Assembly: GCA_028821395.1 (NCBI GenBank)
Contig: JAPPGP010000173.1
Location: 1 to 44,554, forward strand
Length of the DNA stretch: 44,554 nucleotides
From: Defluviicoccus sp.
Lineage (GTDB): Bacteria > Pseudomonadota > Alphaproteobacteria > MPNO01
Direction: 5' to 3'
Part shown: positions 33,611 to 41,132 of the stretch, one piece after another
Layout: the number at the start of each line of letters is the position of its first letter
How positions within the stretch are numbered: the stretch's first letter is position 1
Notes under the pieces: model-generated
Told to the model about the DNA's origin: nothing
The model's input: only the letters and a program-made list of their open reading frames with translations
The model's database searches: none
Made by a program: the position numbers and the translations under genes

Positions 33611-35380
33611 ATGGACGATGCCCGGCGCGCGGCGGAGATCGATCCGATCACGCTGGAAATCATCGGCCACGGGCTGGTCGCGATCCCCAACGAGATCGAC
33701 GCGAACATCACCCGCACCGCCTTCAGCCCGCTGGTCTACGAGTACAAGGATTTCGCCTCGGGGCTGGTCGACGCCGAGGGCAGGCTGGTCGCGCAGGGCT
33801 CGGGCTCGATCCCCATCTTCGTCGCCAACGCGCTCGGCGTCGCGGTGCGCGACGGGATCGCGGTGCACGGGATCGACAACATCCATGACGGCGACGTGCT
33901 GATCTCCAACCACGCCGGCACGCTCGGCCAGCACCTCAACAACGTGGTGATGTACACCCCGGTCTTCGCCGCGCCCGGCGAGCTGTTCGGCTTCATGTGC
34001 GTGCTGGTCCACTGGATCGATGTCGGCGGCTCGACGGTGGGCTCGTGCAGCGCGACCGACGCCACCGAGATCTTTCAGGAGGGGATCCAGTTCCGCAGCG
34101 TGAAGCTGTGGTCGAAGGGCGTGCGCAATGACGACCTCTACCGCATCGTCGAGATCAACACCCGCTTCCCGACCATGGTGCTGGGCGACCTCGGGTCGCA
34201 GCTCGCCGGCACGCTGACCGGCAAGAGGATGTTCCTCGCCCTGATCGAACGTTACGGGGCGGCGACGATGCGTGCCGCCATAGACGCGATCTGGGATCGC
34301 AGCGAACGGGTGGCGCGCAACGGCGTGCGCGACCTGCCGGACGGGGTGTGGCGCGCCGAGTCCTTCCTCGACAATGACGGGATCGACGGCGACGTGCCGG
34401 TGCCGGTGGCGGTCGAGGTGCGGATCGCCGGCGAGACCATGACCGTCGACCTCTCCGGCGTCGGCGGCGTGCTGAGGGGACCGCTCAACTCGGGCACCTA
34501 TGGCGGGGCCTGGCCGGCCGCCAGGATCGCCTTCAAGATCCTCACCGCCCCCGACGAGCCCGCCAACGAGGGGTGTTTCCGCCCGCTGGAGATCGTCGTC
34601 CCCGACGGCACCTTCCTCAGCGCGCCCGCCACCGCGCCGATGGGGATGTATTCGGCGACCCTGCCCACGGTCATCGATACCATCGTCAGGGCGGTCGGCG
34701 AGGCCGATCCGGCGCGCGCCGCGGGCGGGCATCACGGCACCTTCGCCGCGCACTGGTTCTTCGGTACCGACCCGGCCACCGGCGCGCTCTACCAGCAGCT
34801 CGACACCGGGCATGGCGGCTGGGGGGCGACGGCGGACGGCGACGGCAGCGGGCCCTACAAGACCATGGCGCATGGCGACACCCTCGACGTGCCGGTCGAG
34901 GTGCAGGAGGCGCTCTGCCCGCTGCTCGTCGAGACCATCGCGCTCCGCCCCGATTCTGCGGGCGACGGCACCCATCGGGGCGGGCTCGGTACCGAGAAGG
35001 TGGTCCGCGTCCTGTCCGAGTCCGGCTTCAGCATCCAGATCGACCGCACGCGCTGCCGGCCCTGGGAAATCGACGGCGGCACCGAGGGCGCCGGCGCCGA
35101 CGGCACGATCGAGCCCGCCGAGGGCGAGCCGCGGCGCCTGCTAAAGGGGGTCACCGCGCTCGAGCCCGGCGACCGCTTCCGCCTGAGAACCGGCGGCGGC
35201 GGCGGGTTCGGCCCGCCCGAGGCGCGCGACCCGGAGCGCGTGGCGGCCGATGTCGCGGCGGGCTATGTGTCGCGCGGAAAGGCGGAAACGGTCTACCGCG
35301 TCGCGCTCGACCGGGACGGCGCGGTCGACCGGGCGGCGACCCGGCGCTTGCGCCGCGAGGGGCCGGGCGTCGCGCGATAG
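33611..35380 (+). CDS. hyuB: HyuB family subunit, second locus
   Basis: A 589-residue HyuB of standard length. Family landmarks are EIIGHGLVAIPNEIDANITR near the N terminus, HDGDVLISNHAGTLGQHLND-like DVLISNHAGTLGQHLNN (about residues 96-112), and the C-terminal glycine loop RTGGGGGFGPPEARDPE (about 529-545). It lacks the zinc tail seen in the HyuB at 5053. It begins two bases after hyuA, and a cupin gene follows 42 bases later. It is the predicted hydrolase/carboxylase half of the complex. Confidence 0.93.
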   Translation: MDDARRAAEIDPITLEIIGHGLVAIPNEIDANITRTAFSPLVYEYKDFASGLVDAEGRLVAQGSGSIPIFVANALGVAVRDGIAVHGIDNIHDGDVLISNHAGTLGQHLNNVVMYTPVFAAPGELFGFMCVLVHWIDVGGSTVGSCSATDATEIFQEGIQFRSVKLWSKGVRNDDLYRIVEINTRFPTMVLGDLGSQLAGTLTGKRMFLALIERYGAATMRAAIDAIWDRSERVARNGVRDLPDGVWRAESFLDNDGIDGDVPVPVAVEVRIAGETMTVDLSGVGGVLRGPLNSGTYGGAWPAARIAFKILTAPDEPANEGCFRPLEIVVPDGTFLSAPATAPMGMYSATLPTVIDTIVRAVGEADPARAAGGHHGTFAAHWFFGTDPATGALYQQLDTGHGGWGATADGDGSGPYKTMAHGDTLDVPVEVQEALCPLLVETIALRPDSAGDGTHRGGLGTEKVVRVLSESGFSIQIDRTRCRPWEIDGGTEGAGADGTIEPAEGEPRRLLKGVTALEPGDRFRLRTGGGGGFGPPEARDPERVAADVAAGYVSRGKAETVYRVALDRDGAVDRAATRRLRREGPGVAR

Positions 35381-35422
35381 GTGAAGTCTGCCGGCGTCCC
35401 GCGAACGAGCAAGGAGGCAAAG

Positions 35423-35797
35423 ATGGCCAAGGCGGTGCTCTACAACTGGAACGACCTGCCGCGCGAGGCGGTGCGCGAGGGCGTCGAGCGTTGCGGCTTC
35501 CGCGGCGAGGACGTGCTGCTGGTGATGAACTGGCTGGAGCCCGGCATGGCGGTCAACCCGCACAGCCACCCGTTCGAGCAGGTGGTCTGCATCGTCCAGG
35601 GCCGGGTGCGCTTCCATGTCGGCGACGAGGCGTTCGAGGCGGGCCCGGGCTCGTTCATCCGCATCCCGCCCGATGTCGAGCATTATGCGGAGCCGCTGGG
35701 CGACGAGCCCGCGCTCAACCTCGACGTGTTCGCCCCGATCCGCGAGGACTACCGCCACCTGGTCGCCTATCAGGACGCCGATTTCACGGACGGGTAG
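35423..35797 (+). CDS. Small single-domain cupin
   Basis: A 124-residue cupin. The first motif is NPHSHPFEQVVCIVQGRVRF (about residues 45-64), with HxH-x4-E metal ligands, and the second is PGSFIRIPPDVEHYAEP, supplying the last histidine. Small cupins of this kind are isomerases, dioxygenases or ligand sensors. The perfect AGGAGG five bases before ATG 35423 is the strongest ribosome site in the window and fixes the start. It follows hyuB on the same strand and may process the Hyu product or act as a stabilising partner. Confidence 0.88.
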   Translation: MAKAVLYNWNDLPREAVREGVERCGFRGEDVLLVMNWLEPGMAVNPHSHPFEQVVCIVQGRVRFHVGDEAFEAGPGSFIRIPPDVEHYAEPLGDEPALNLDVFAPIREDYRHLVAYQDADFTDG

Positions 35798-35915
35798 GGG
35801 GCGAGAGCCGCGCTACGAGACGCGGCGTCGCCGCTATCTGGGGCCGAAGGATAGTTCATCCCGTCCTCAACCCGACCCGACGCGCATGCGAAGCGATGCC
35901 GATTTCCCATATTCA

Positions 35916-35926
35916 TTGCGTCGCAA
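35916..35926. promoter_or_regulatory. Palindrome upstream of fitAB
   Basis: TTGCG-T-CGCAA is a perfect inverted repeat with a one-base centre, 44 bases before the fitA start in an AT-richer patch. FitA-type antitoxins bind palindromes upstream of their own genes, so this is the likely autoregulatory operator. A partial further copy (TCGTCGCATA) follows immediately. Confidence 0.5.
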
Positions 35927-35969
35927 TCGTCGCATATGTTGAGCTTGCGTGCCGACGGAGGGCAGCTCC

Positions 35970-36215
35970 ATGGCGAGCATCACGATCCGCAACCTGGACG
36001 ACGGCGTGAAGACGCGCTTGCGCGTGCGGGCGGCGGGCAATGGCCGTTCCATGGAAGAGGAGGTGCGGCCGATCCTGCGCGATGCCGTCGGCTGGGACGA
36101 CGTGCCCGCAAGCGGCCTGGGCTCGGCGATCCACGCATTGTTCAAGCCGTTTGGTGGCGTCGAGCTGGAGTCGCCGCCACGCGGGCCGATGCGCGAGCCG
36201 CCCCGCTTCGACTGA
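35970..36215 (+). CDS. fitA: FitA/VapB-like ribbon-helix-helix antitoxin
   Basis: An 81-residue antitoxin. The N terminus ASITIRNLDDGVKTRLRVRA (residues 2-21), followed by GRSMEEEVRPILRDAV, is the Arc/FitA ribbon-helix-helix signature. The C-terminal part (GSAIHALFKPFGGVELE) is the usual toxin-binding tail. ATG 35970 has GGAGGG eight bases upstream; an upstream ATG at 35949 lacks a ribosome site. The PIN toxin gene starts ten bases after its stop. Confidence 0.92.
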   Translation: MASITIRNLDDGVKTRLRVRAAGNGRSMEEEVRPILRDAVGWDDVPASGLGSAIHALFKPFGGVELESPPRGPMREPPRFD

Positions 36216-36225
36216 GGCGGCGGCG

Positions 36226-36648
36226 ATGGTCGTACTCGACACCGACGTGGTGTCCGAGCTGACGCGCGCCGCCCCGGACCCCGGGGTTCTGTCCTGCCTG
36301 GACGACTTGCCTGCCCGGGGCCTGTTCCTGACTTCCGTGACGGAGGCGGAAATCCGCACCGGCATCGCCCACTTGCCCGAGGGCGCGCGCCGCCGGAGTC
36401 TCGCGGACGCCGCCGAGCGGACCCTCGGCGTTCCGTTCGCCGGTCGGGTCCTGCCGTTCGAAAGCGGCGCGGCCCGCGCCTACGCGGACATCGCCGCTTC
36501 CTGCCACGCCGCCGGGCGTCCGATCTCGCATGCCGACTGCCAGATCGCGGCGATCGCGGTCTCGCGCGGCATGGCAGTGGAGACGCGGAACGTCCGGGAT
36601 TTCTCCCGAACAGGGGCTGAGGTTCTCGACCCGTGGGCAGCTGCATGA
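36226..36648 (+). CDS. fitB: FitB/VapC PIN-domain toxin
   Basis: A 140-residue PIN ribonuclease toxin with all acidic positions present: VVLDTDVVSEL (Asp5), TSVTEAEIRTGI (about residues 36-47), SHADCQIAAIA (about 102) and the late ETRNVRDFSRTG (about 118-129). The family cleaves RNA and is neutralised by the cognate FitA/VapB protein encoded just upstream. The pair looks intact and functional, unlike the truncated system at 28.7-29.2 kb. It ends 88 bases from the convergent SLC13 transporter; that gap shows nothing recognisable. Confidence 0.93.
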   Translation: MVVLDTDVVSELTRAAPDPGVLSCLDDLPARGLFLTSVTEAEIRTGIAHLPEGARRRSLADAAERTLGVPFAGRVLPFESGAARAYADIAASCHAAGRPISHADCQIAAIAVSRGMAVETRNVRDFSRTGAEVLDPWAAA

Positions 36649-36736
36649 ACTTCCCGCTGCGGCAGTCCGCGTCTCCGGGCGTGGCGCCGGTGCCGGAAAG
36701 CCGCCGCGCGATCCTCGCCCCGGTCGGGCAGCCGGC

Positions 36737-38110
36737 TCACCCGAACAAGCCGAGCAGCGACCACCAGGCCCAGGTCAGCGGCAGGATGGCGATCCAGGCG
36801 ATGGCGGTCATCGCCAGCATGACGCGGACCAGGGCGGAGGGCGGGATGTCCGCCATATAGAGCGCGAGCAGCAGCGGCGGGAGCTGGTAGGGGAACAGCG
36901 CCATCGTCCAGGACACCACCTGGGCCTGCACCGCGGTGGCGAGCGGCCATCCCGTCGCGGCGGCGATCTCGGTGGCGAGCGTGGTCATGATCGCCGGCTG
37001 GCCCGGCACCCCGCTCAACAGGCTCATCACCATGCCGATGGCGCTGACGATGGCGAGGTTGAGGAAATCGGCGCCCTCGACGAAGGTCACCAAGGCGAAC
37101 AGCCGCTCGGCGACGATCCCGCCCAACCCCGACTGGGAGACGATCGCGCCCACCGCCACCACCGCCGCGACATAGAACCAGAGCTCGAGATTGATCTTGC
37201 CGACCAGCGCGGATGGCGGCGCAACGCCCACGCGCGGCATCACGCAGAGCAGCCCGACGCCGAGCGCCACCCAGGCCGGCGAGATGCCGTGCGCGAAATC
37301 GGTCATCCACAGCGCCAGCGCCGTCGCCAGCAGAACGGCGACCGTGGCCTGGCCGCGGCTCCAGGGCGCCGGCGGTGCCATCGCCCCGGCCTCGCGCGGC
37401 CGGTCGGGGAACAGCGCGCACAGGATCGGCGGCAGCGCGACCAGGGTGACCAGGCCGAGCACCGGCAGGTGGACCAGGGCGTAGTCGGCATAGGTGAGCC
37501 CGATGCCGTGTATGCCCTCCGCCGCGCCCGCCATGATCAGGTTCGGCACCGCGGCGGGGAGGATGCCGAACCCGACATAGAGCGTTCCGCAGGCGGCGGC
37601 GAGCGCCAGCGCCGTGCGCCCGTTGCTGCCCGGCGCGAAGCCCATCCGGTCGGCCAGCGCCATCACGATGGGCACCAGGATCGCCACCCGGCCGGAATTG
37701 CCCGGCACCACCAGGGCCATCGCCGCCGCCATCGCGACGATGCCCGCCAGGATGAGCAGGTACCCCCCCGCCATGCGCGGCACCAGAACGCCCGCCATCC
37801 GCGCGCCGAGGCCGGTGATGTCCACCGCGTAGCCGATCACCAGCCCGCCGAAGATCAGCCACGTCGCCGTCGCGTGGAACCCGGAGAAGGCGAGGTCCGG
37901 CGCGATGCCGCCGACCGTCACCGCCAGCATGAGAAAGATCAGGGAGGTGAAATACTCCGGCAGCGCCGCCGTCGCCCAGAGGCCGATCGCCAGCACCACC
38001 ACCGCGCCCGCGCGCCACACCCCCGCCGGCCCGCCCGCCGGATCCGGCAGGAACCAGATCGCCGCCCCGGCGACGACGACCAGGGCGGCGACGATGCTGC
38101 GCGGGCGCAT
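36737..38110 (-). CDS. SLC13/DASS-type anion (dicarboxylate) transporter
   Basis: A 457-residue membrane protein with about 11-12 hydrophobic helices. The family signature of paired half-repeats is seen in LVVPGNSGRVAILVPIVMAL (about residues 112-131) and MSLLSGVPGQPAIMTTLATE in the second half, where the SNT/GNS motifs normally bind sodium and the dicarboxylate. ATG 38110 is chosen; the frame further upstream runs through the GFA gene and is noise. It starts eight bases after the GFA stop, so the two are cotranscribed. It may import a C4-C6 dicarboxylate or a related organic acid used by the neighbouring pathways. Confidence 0.9.
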   Translation of the reverse strand: MRPRSIVAALVVVAGAAIWFLPDPAGGPAGVWRAGAVVVLAIGLWATAALPEYFTSLIFLMLAVTVGGIAPDLAFSGFHATATWLIFGGLVIGYAVDITGLGARMAGVLVPRMAGGYLLILAGIVAMAAAMALVVPGNSGRVAILVPIVMALADRMGFAPGSNGRTALALAAACGTLYVGFGILPAAVPNLIMAGAAEGIHGIGLTYADYALVHLPVLGLVTLVALPPILCALFPDRPREAGAMAPPAPWSRGQATVAVLLATALALWMTDFAHGISPAWVALGVGLLCVMPRVGVAPPSALVGKINLELWFYVAAVVAVGAIVSQSGLGGIVAERLFALVTFVEGADFLNLAIVSAIGMVMSLLSGVPGQPAIMTTLATEIAAATGWPLATAVQAQVVSWTMALFPYQLPPLLLALYMADIPPSALVRVMLAMTAIAWIAILPLTWAWWSLLGLFG

Positions 38111-38118
38111 GGCGCGGG

Positions 38119-38526
38119 CTATTGCATCTCCCGCGCCGGCAGCGATCCGATCTCGCCGAGCCAGGGCTGGGCCGAGCGGCGCCATATCTGGGAGCGCGGC
38201 GCCAGCCGGTCGCGCTGGTCGATGGTGCCGGTGCGCAGGTTGAAGATTTTGGGTCCGTCGCCGTCCGCCGCGGTGGCGTAGATCTGGCTGCCGCACTCGG
38301 CGCAGAACACCTGCGCCCGCCTGGCGCCGTTCTCGCCGGTCTTCACATAGGTCTTCGGGCTTCCCGAGCGGAGGCTGAACTGCGCTTCCGGCGTCCCGAC
38401 CGAGACCCGGAACGCCGTCCCCGACAGGCGCTGGCAGTCCGTGCAGTGGCAAATGCGCACGTTTTCGGGGTCGATCTCGGCTTCATAGGTGATGCTGCCG
38501 CAATGGCAGCGCCCGTCGATCTTCAT
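38119..38526 (-). CDS. GFA (glutathione-dependent formaldehyde-activating)/CENP-V family zinc protein
   Basis: A 135-residue GFA-fold protein with the zinc cysteines in GRCHCGSITY (about residues 6-15), CHCTDCQRLSG (about 28-38) and VFCAECGSQIY (about 73-83). The family was named for formaldehyde activation, but most members have no proven activity. ATG 38526 follows GGAGCGGAG. Formaldehyde release by the Rieske oxygenase or MetE-like chemistry could explain its presence, although that link is weak. Confidence 0.92.
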   Translation of the reverse strand: MKIDGRCHCGSITYEAEIDPENVRICHCTDCQRLSGTAFRVSVGTPEAQFSLRSGSPKTYVKTGENGARRAQVFCAECGSQIYATAADGDGPKIFNLRTGTIDQRDRLAPRSQIWRRSAQPWLGEIGSLPAREMQ

Positions 38527-38545
38527 GCTCCGCTCCTTCGTCCAA

Positions 38546-38557
38546 CCGGCATGCCGG
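38546..38557. promoter_or_regulatory. Perfect palindrome CCGGCATGCCGG
   Basis: A 12-bp perfect palindrome lies 19 bases upstream of the GFA start in the divergent gap. It could be an operator for the GFA/SLC13 pair. In such GC-rich DNA a palindrome of this size can occur by chance. Confidence 0.3.
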
Positions 38558-38562
38558 CCTAA

Positions 38563-38652
38563 GATAGCCGCGCGGCGGGCATTGGCCACTATATCGGCGT
38601 CGGCGCCGAGCTCGGGATCGTGCCCGACCGGGTGCGCGGCGCGGCGGCGTAG
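38563..38652 (+). pseudogene. Possible C-terminal gene remnant
   Basis: In one frame this stretch reads AGIGHYIGVGAELGIVPDR and then VRGAAA before a TAG at 38650-38652. Nearly every codon ends in G or C, like real genes here, and it closes 16 bases before the SDR start. A TAA (38560-38562) cuts the frame upstream, so no full gene exists. It may be the tail of a deleted gene; I do not recognise the family. Confidence 0.3.
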
Positions 38653-38668
38653 CCCTGGAGGAGAACGG

Positions 38669-39511
38669 ATGTCGGAACAGGCGAAGCGGGGCGACCGGCT
38701 GGCGGGCAAGGTCGCGCTGGTGACCGGGGCCGGCGCGGTCGGGCCCGGCTGGGGCAACGGCAAGGCGACCGCCGTGGTCTACGGGCGCGAGGGCGCGAAG
38801 GTCTTCGCGGTCGACATCAATATCGAGGCCGCGGAAGAGACTGCCGGCATCGTCGAGTCCGAGGGCGGCGAGGCGACCGCCTGGGCGGCCGACGTGACCG
38901 AGCCGGAGTCCGTGGCGGCGATGGTCGAGGCCTGCATGGCCGCCTACCGGCGCATCGACGTGCTGCACAACAATGTGGGCGGGGTCGGCGCGGGACGGGC
39001 GCTGCCCACGGTCACCGTCGAGGACTGGTACGAGACCTTCGACATCAACGTGACCTCGGCCTTTCTGACCTGCAAGGCGGTGATCCCGATCATGGAGGCG
39101 CAGGGCGGCGGGTCGATCGTCAACATCTCCTCGATCGGCGGCATCCGGCATCTCAACGTGCCGATGACGACCTACGCAACCGGCAAGGGCGCGCTCAACG
39201 AGTTCACCCGCAACATCGCCCTGCAATACGCGGCGAAGCAGATCCGCGCCAACTGCGTGCTGCCGGGCTACATGGACACCCCGTTCACAAGGCGCGACAT
39301 CAAGGGCAAGCCGTCCTACGCCTACAAGGGCTACACCTCGGCCGAGGAGTACGGCAAGGCGCGCGATGCGATCGTGCCGCTCGGGCGGATGGGGACCGGC
39401 TGGGACGTGGCCTATGCCTCGCTCTACCTGGCGTCCGACGAGGCCTCCTACGTCACCGGCCAGACCCTGGTGGTCGACGGCGGCGTCACCTCGACCTGCC
39501 CGGGGGTGTAG
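38669..39511 (+). CDS. Short-chain dehydrogenase/reductase, second
   Basis: A 280-residue SDR. Its cofactor loop is unusual, VTGAGAVGPGWGNGKAT (about residues 22-38), with the longer GxxGxGxGNG form seen in one SDR subgroup. NNVGGVG replaces the usual NNAG, and the active site is SSIGG...TTYATGKGAL (Ser and Tyr-x3-Lys). GGAGGAG precedes ATG 38669; the frame upstream is non-coding. The 3' end overlaps the aspartate-dehydrogenase-like gene by 26 bases, tail to tail. It is diverged from the SDR at 10831 and lacks the MFE-2-like tail. Confidence 0.92.
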   Translation: MSEQAKRGDRLAGKVALVTGAGAVGPGWGNGKATAVVYGREGAKVFAVDINIEAAEETAGIVESEGGEATAWAADVTEPESVAAMVEACMAAYRRIDVLHNNVGGVGAGRALPTVTVEDWYETFDINVTSAFLTCKAVIPIMEAQGGGSIVNISSIGGIRHLNVPMTTYATGKGALNEFTRNIALQYAAKQIRANCVLPGYMDTPFTRRDIKGKPSYAYKGYTSAEEYGKARDAIVPLGRMGTGWDVAYASLYLASDEASYVTGQTLVVDGGVTSTCPGV

Positions 39512-40301
39512 CACCGAACGCCGGGATGCCGATCCCGAGCCTGGCGCAGGCGAGCAGGCTGTCGGCGGTGATCGCCGAGGTCTTGGGGTTGCTGGGCGAG
39601 GCCCTGGCGAGGCACTCGAAGCGGAAGCTTCCGAACCCGCCCGAGGCCTCGATGACGCCGAGCGGGTCGTCGACCTTTCTCGACGAGATCAGCCGCACCC
39701 GCGTCTCGTCGAGCCCGAGCCCGGCGATCGAGACCGCGGCCCCGACATTGGCGTTCTGCGGGTAGTGCAGCGCGGCTTCGCGCGCGCTGCCGGTGAAGAA
39801 GACAATCTCCTCCTCTTCGTGGTCGAGGTCGATGACCGCCTCCGCGCGTGTGCCGCGCCAGGCATGCGGCGGCTTGTAGGAGGAGTAGGTCACCGCCTCC
39901 AGCCCCGCCGAACGCGCGGCGACGAGCCCGTCGAGCCCGGCCACCGCGCCCGGCGGCACGATCACCCTGGCACCGTGGCGCGCCGCCGCGCGGAGCTCGG
40001 CGGCGAAGTCCTCGTCGGCGAGCGCGCCCACGGCGGCGACGATCAGATCCGCGCCCGAGGCGACCGCCGCGGGCCCGATCGCGCGCAACGCCTCGTGCCC
40101 CGCCGCCTCGATGACGATGTCGGGCCCGGCGGCGATCATCTCTTCCGCGTCGTACCACACGGGCACGCCCGGATCGTCCCCGGGCCGGGAGCGCACCAGG
40201 ATGCCGTCGAGCCGGTCGATCTCGCCGAGCTCGCGCAGGCGGGCGACGATCGACCGGCCGATGGCGCCGTAGCCGATCAGCGCGAGCCGCATGCCCGTCA
40301 T
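39486..40301 (-). CDS. L-aspartate dehydrogenase-like (NadX family) oxidoreductase
   Basis: A 271-residue protein of the aspartate dehydrogenase family. It has an N-terminal Rossmann motif LALIGYGAIGRSIVARL (about residues 5-21), the catalytic histidine in ALHYPQNANVGAAV (about 200), and the C-terminal NPKTSAITADSLL. Known members deaminate aspartate to iminoaspartate/oxaloacetate, in some genomes for NAD synthesis and in others for amino acid catabolism. Here ATG 40301 overlaps the HDO stop as ATGA, so it works with that oxygenase, not with nadA or nadC. It may reduce or release an imine produced by the HDO; that is inference. Confidence 0.88.
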   Translation of the reverse strand: MTGMRLALIGYGAIGRSIVARLRELGEIDRLDGILVRSRPGDDPGVPVWYDAEEMIAAGPDIVIEAAGHEALRAIGPAAVASGADLIVAAVGALADEDFAAELRAAARHGARVIVPPGAVAGLDGLVAARSAGLEAVTYSSYKPPHAWRGTRAEAVIDLDHEEEEIVFFTGSAREAALHYPQNANVGAAVSIAGLGLDETRVRLISSRKVDDPLGVIEASGGFGSFRFECLARASPSNPKTSAITADSLLACARLGIGIPAFGATPPGRSR

Positions 40302-41026
40302 CCCGCGGCGTCCATGGCGTCGCCGAGATGGCAGATGCCGTTGAAATAGGTCTCCCACACGACGAGGTTGCGGCGGCAGGCCTCCACCACCTCGTCCTCC
40401 AGGCGCAATTCGGCGGCGTATTTCGCGACCGTGTTCCAGCCGAGGTCGGAATGTTCGCGGTCGGCCTCGGTGTGGAGGGTGAAGAAGCGCACGTCGTCCT
40501 CGTCGAGACCCCAGATCTCCTGCCAGCAGCGCCCGACCATCGCGTTCCAGCCGCGCTCGCGCGCCTCGCCGATGCCGTAGCCCGGCACGTTGACCCGCTC
40601 CGAGCAGGTATTGGCGATCAGCCCGAGCAGCCAGTGGCAGTTCGCCATCAGCCCCATCCAGGCGTCCCAGCAGAGCTGGGTGGTCGGCGTCGGTTTGGCC
40701 GCCTGGATCTCGTCGCGGTCCATGCCGATGCGCACGCCGAGATCCTCCAGGATCCGCCAGTGCGGCTCGCCGCCGCCGAACTCGTGGTCGGCGACGATCT
40801 CCTGGGAACAGGCGTGGATGATGTCGAGCTTGATCTCCCAGATCGGGCAGTTGGTCGCGGTCTTGAGCTTGAGCACCGAGTTGCGCTGGCGCGAGTTCAG
40901 CCGGTGCTGCAGCACCCAGGCGCGGCAGCGATTGGGCGTCCAGGCGTCGTCGGGGAAGATCAGGCAGCGTCCGACGAAATCTTCGAGCTCCGCATCCAGC
41001 CGCTCGATCACCGAGTTGGCGGTCAT
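40298..41026 (-). CDS. Heme-oxygenase-like diiron oxidase (HDO fold), copy 2
   Basis: A 242-residue helical protein, little alike in sequence to the HDO at 19707 but with the same candidate ligand pattern: Glu82-x6-His89 in HEFGGGEPH, Glu154 in GYGIGEARERG, and His185-x3-Asp189-x2-His192 in LHTEADREH. This is the arrangement of CADD-type HDOs. Such enzymes catalyse O2-dependent N-oxidation or C-C cleavage of amino acid-like substrates. ATG 41026 has GGGAGGAA five bases upstream; the longer frame from 41173 is noise. It is first in a unit with the aspartate-dehydrogenase-like gene and diverges from core-MetE copy 2. Confidence 0.8.
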   Translation of the reverse strand: MTANSVIERLDAELEDFVGRCLIFPDDAWTPNRCRAWVLQHRLNSRQRNSVLKLKTATNCPIWEIKLDIIHACSQEIVADHEFGGGEPHWRILEDLGVRIGMDRDEIQAAKPTPTTQLCWDAWMGLMANCHWLLGLIANTCSERVNVPGYGIGEARERGWNAMVGRCWQEIWGLDEDDVRFFTLHTEADREHSDLGWNTVAKYAAELRLEDEVVEACRRNLVVWETYFNGICHLGDAMDAAG

Positions 41027-41132
41027 GTCGTTCCTCCCGTCCGCTCCGGCCCCAATGTGGCGCAACGCGGGGCCTGTGTGAATGCGGGCCGATCGGGCAT
41101 CATCGGGCTTCCATCCCGGACGGAGCCCGCCC

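Noticed and set aside
32159..35380. Long plus-strand open frame starting inside hyuA
   Set aside because: Only its last part from 33611 is the real HyuB; the first 484 codons are an out-of-frame read of hyuA.
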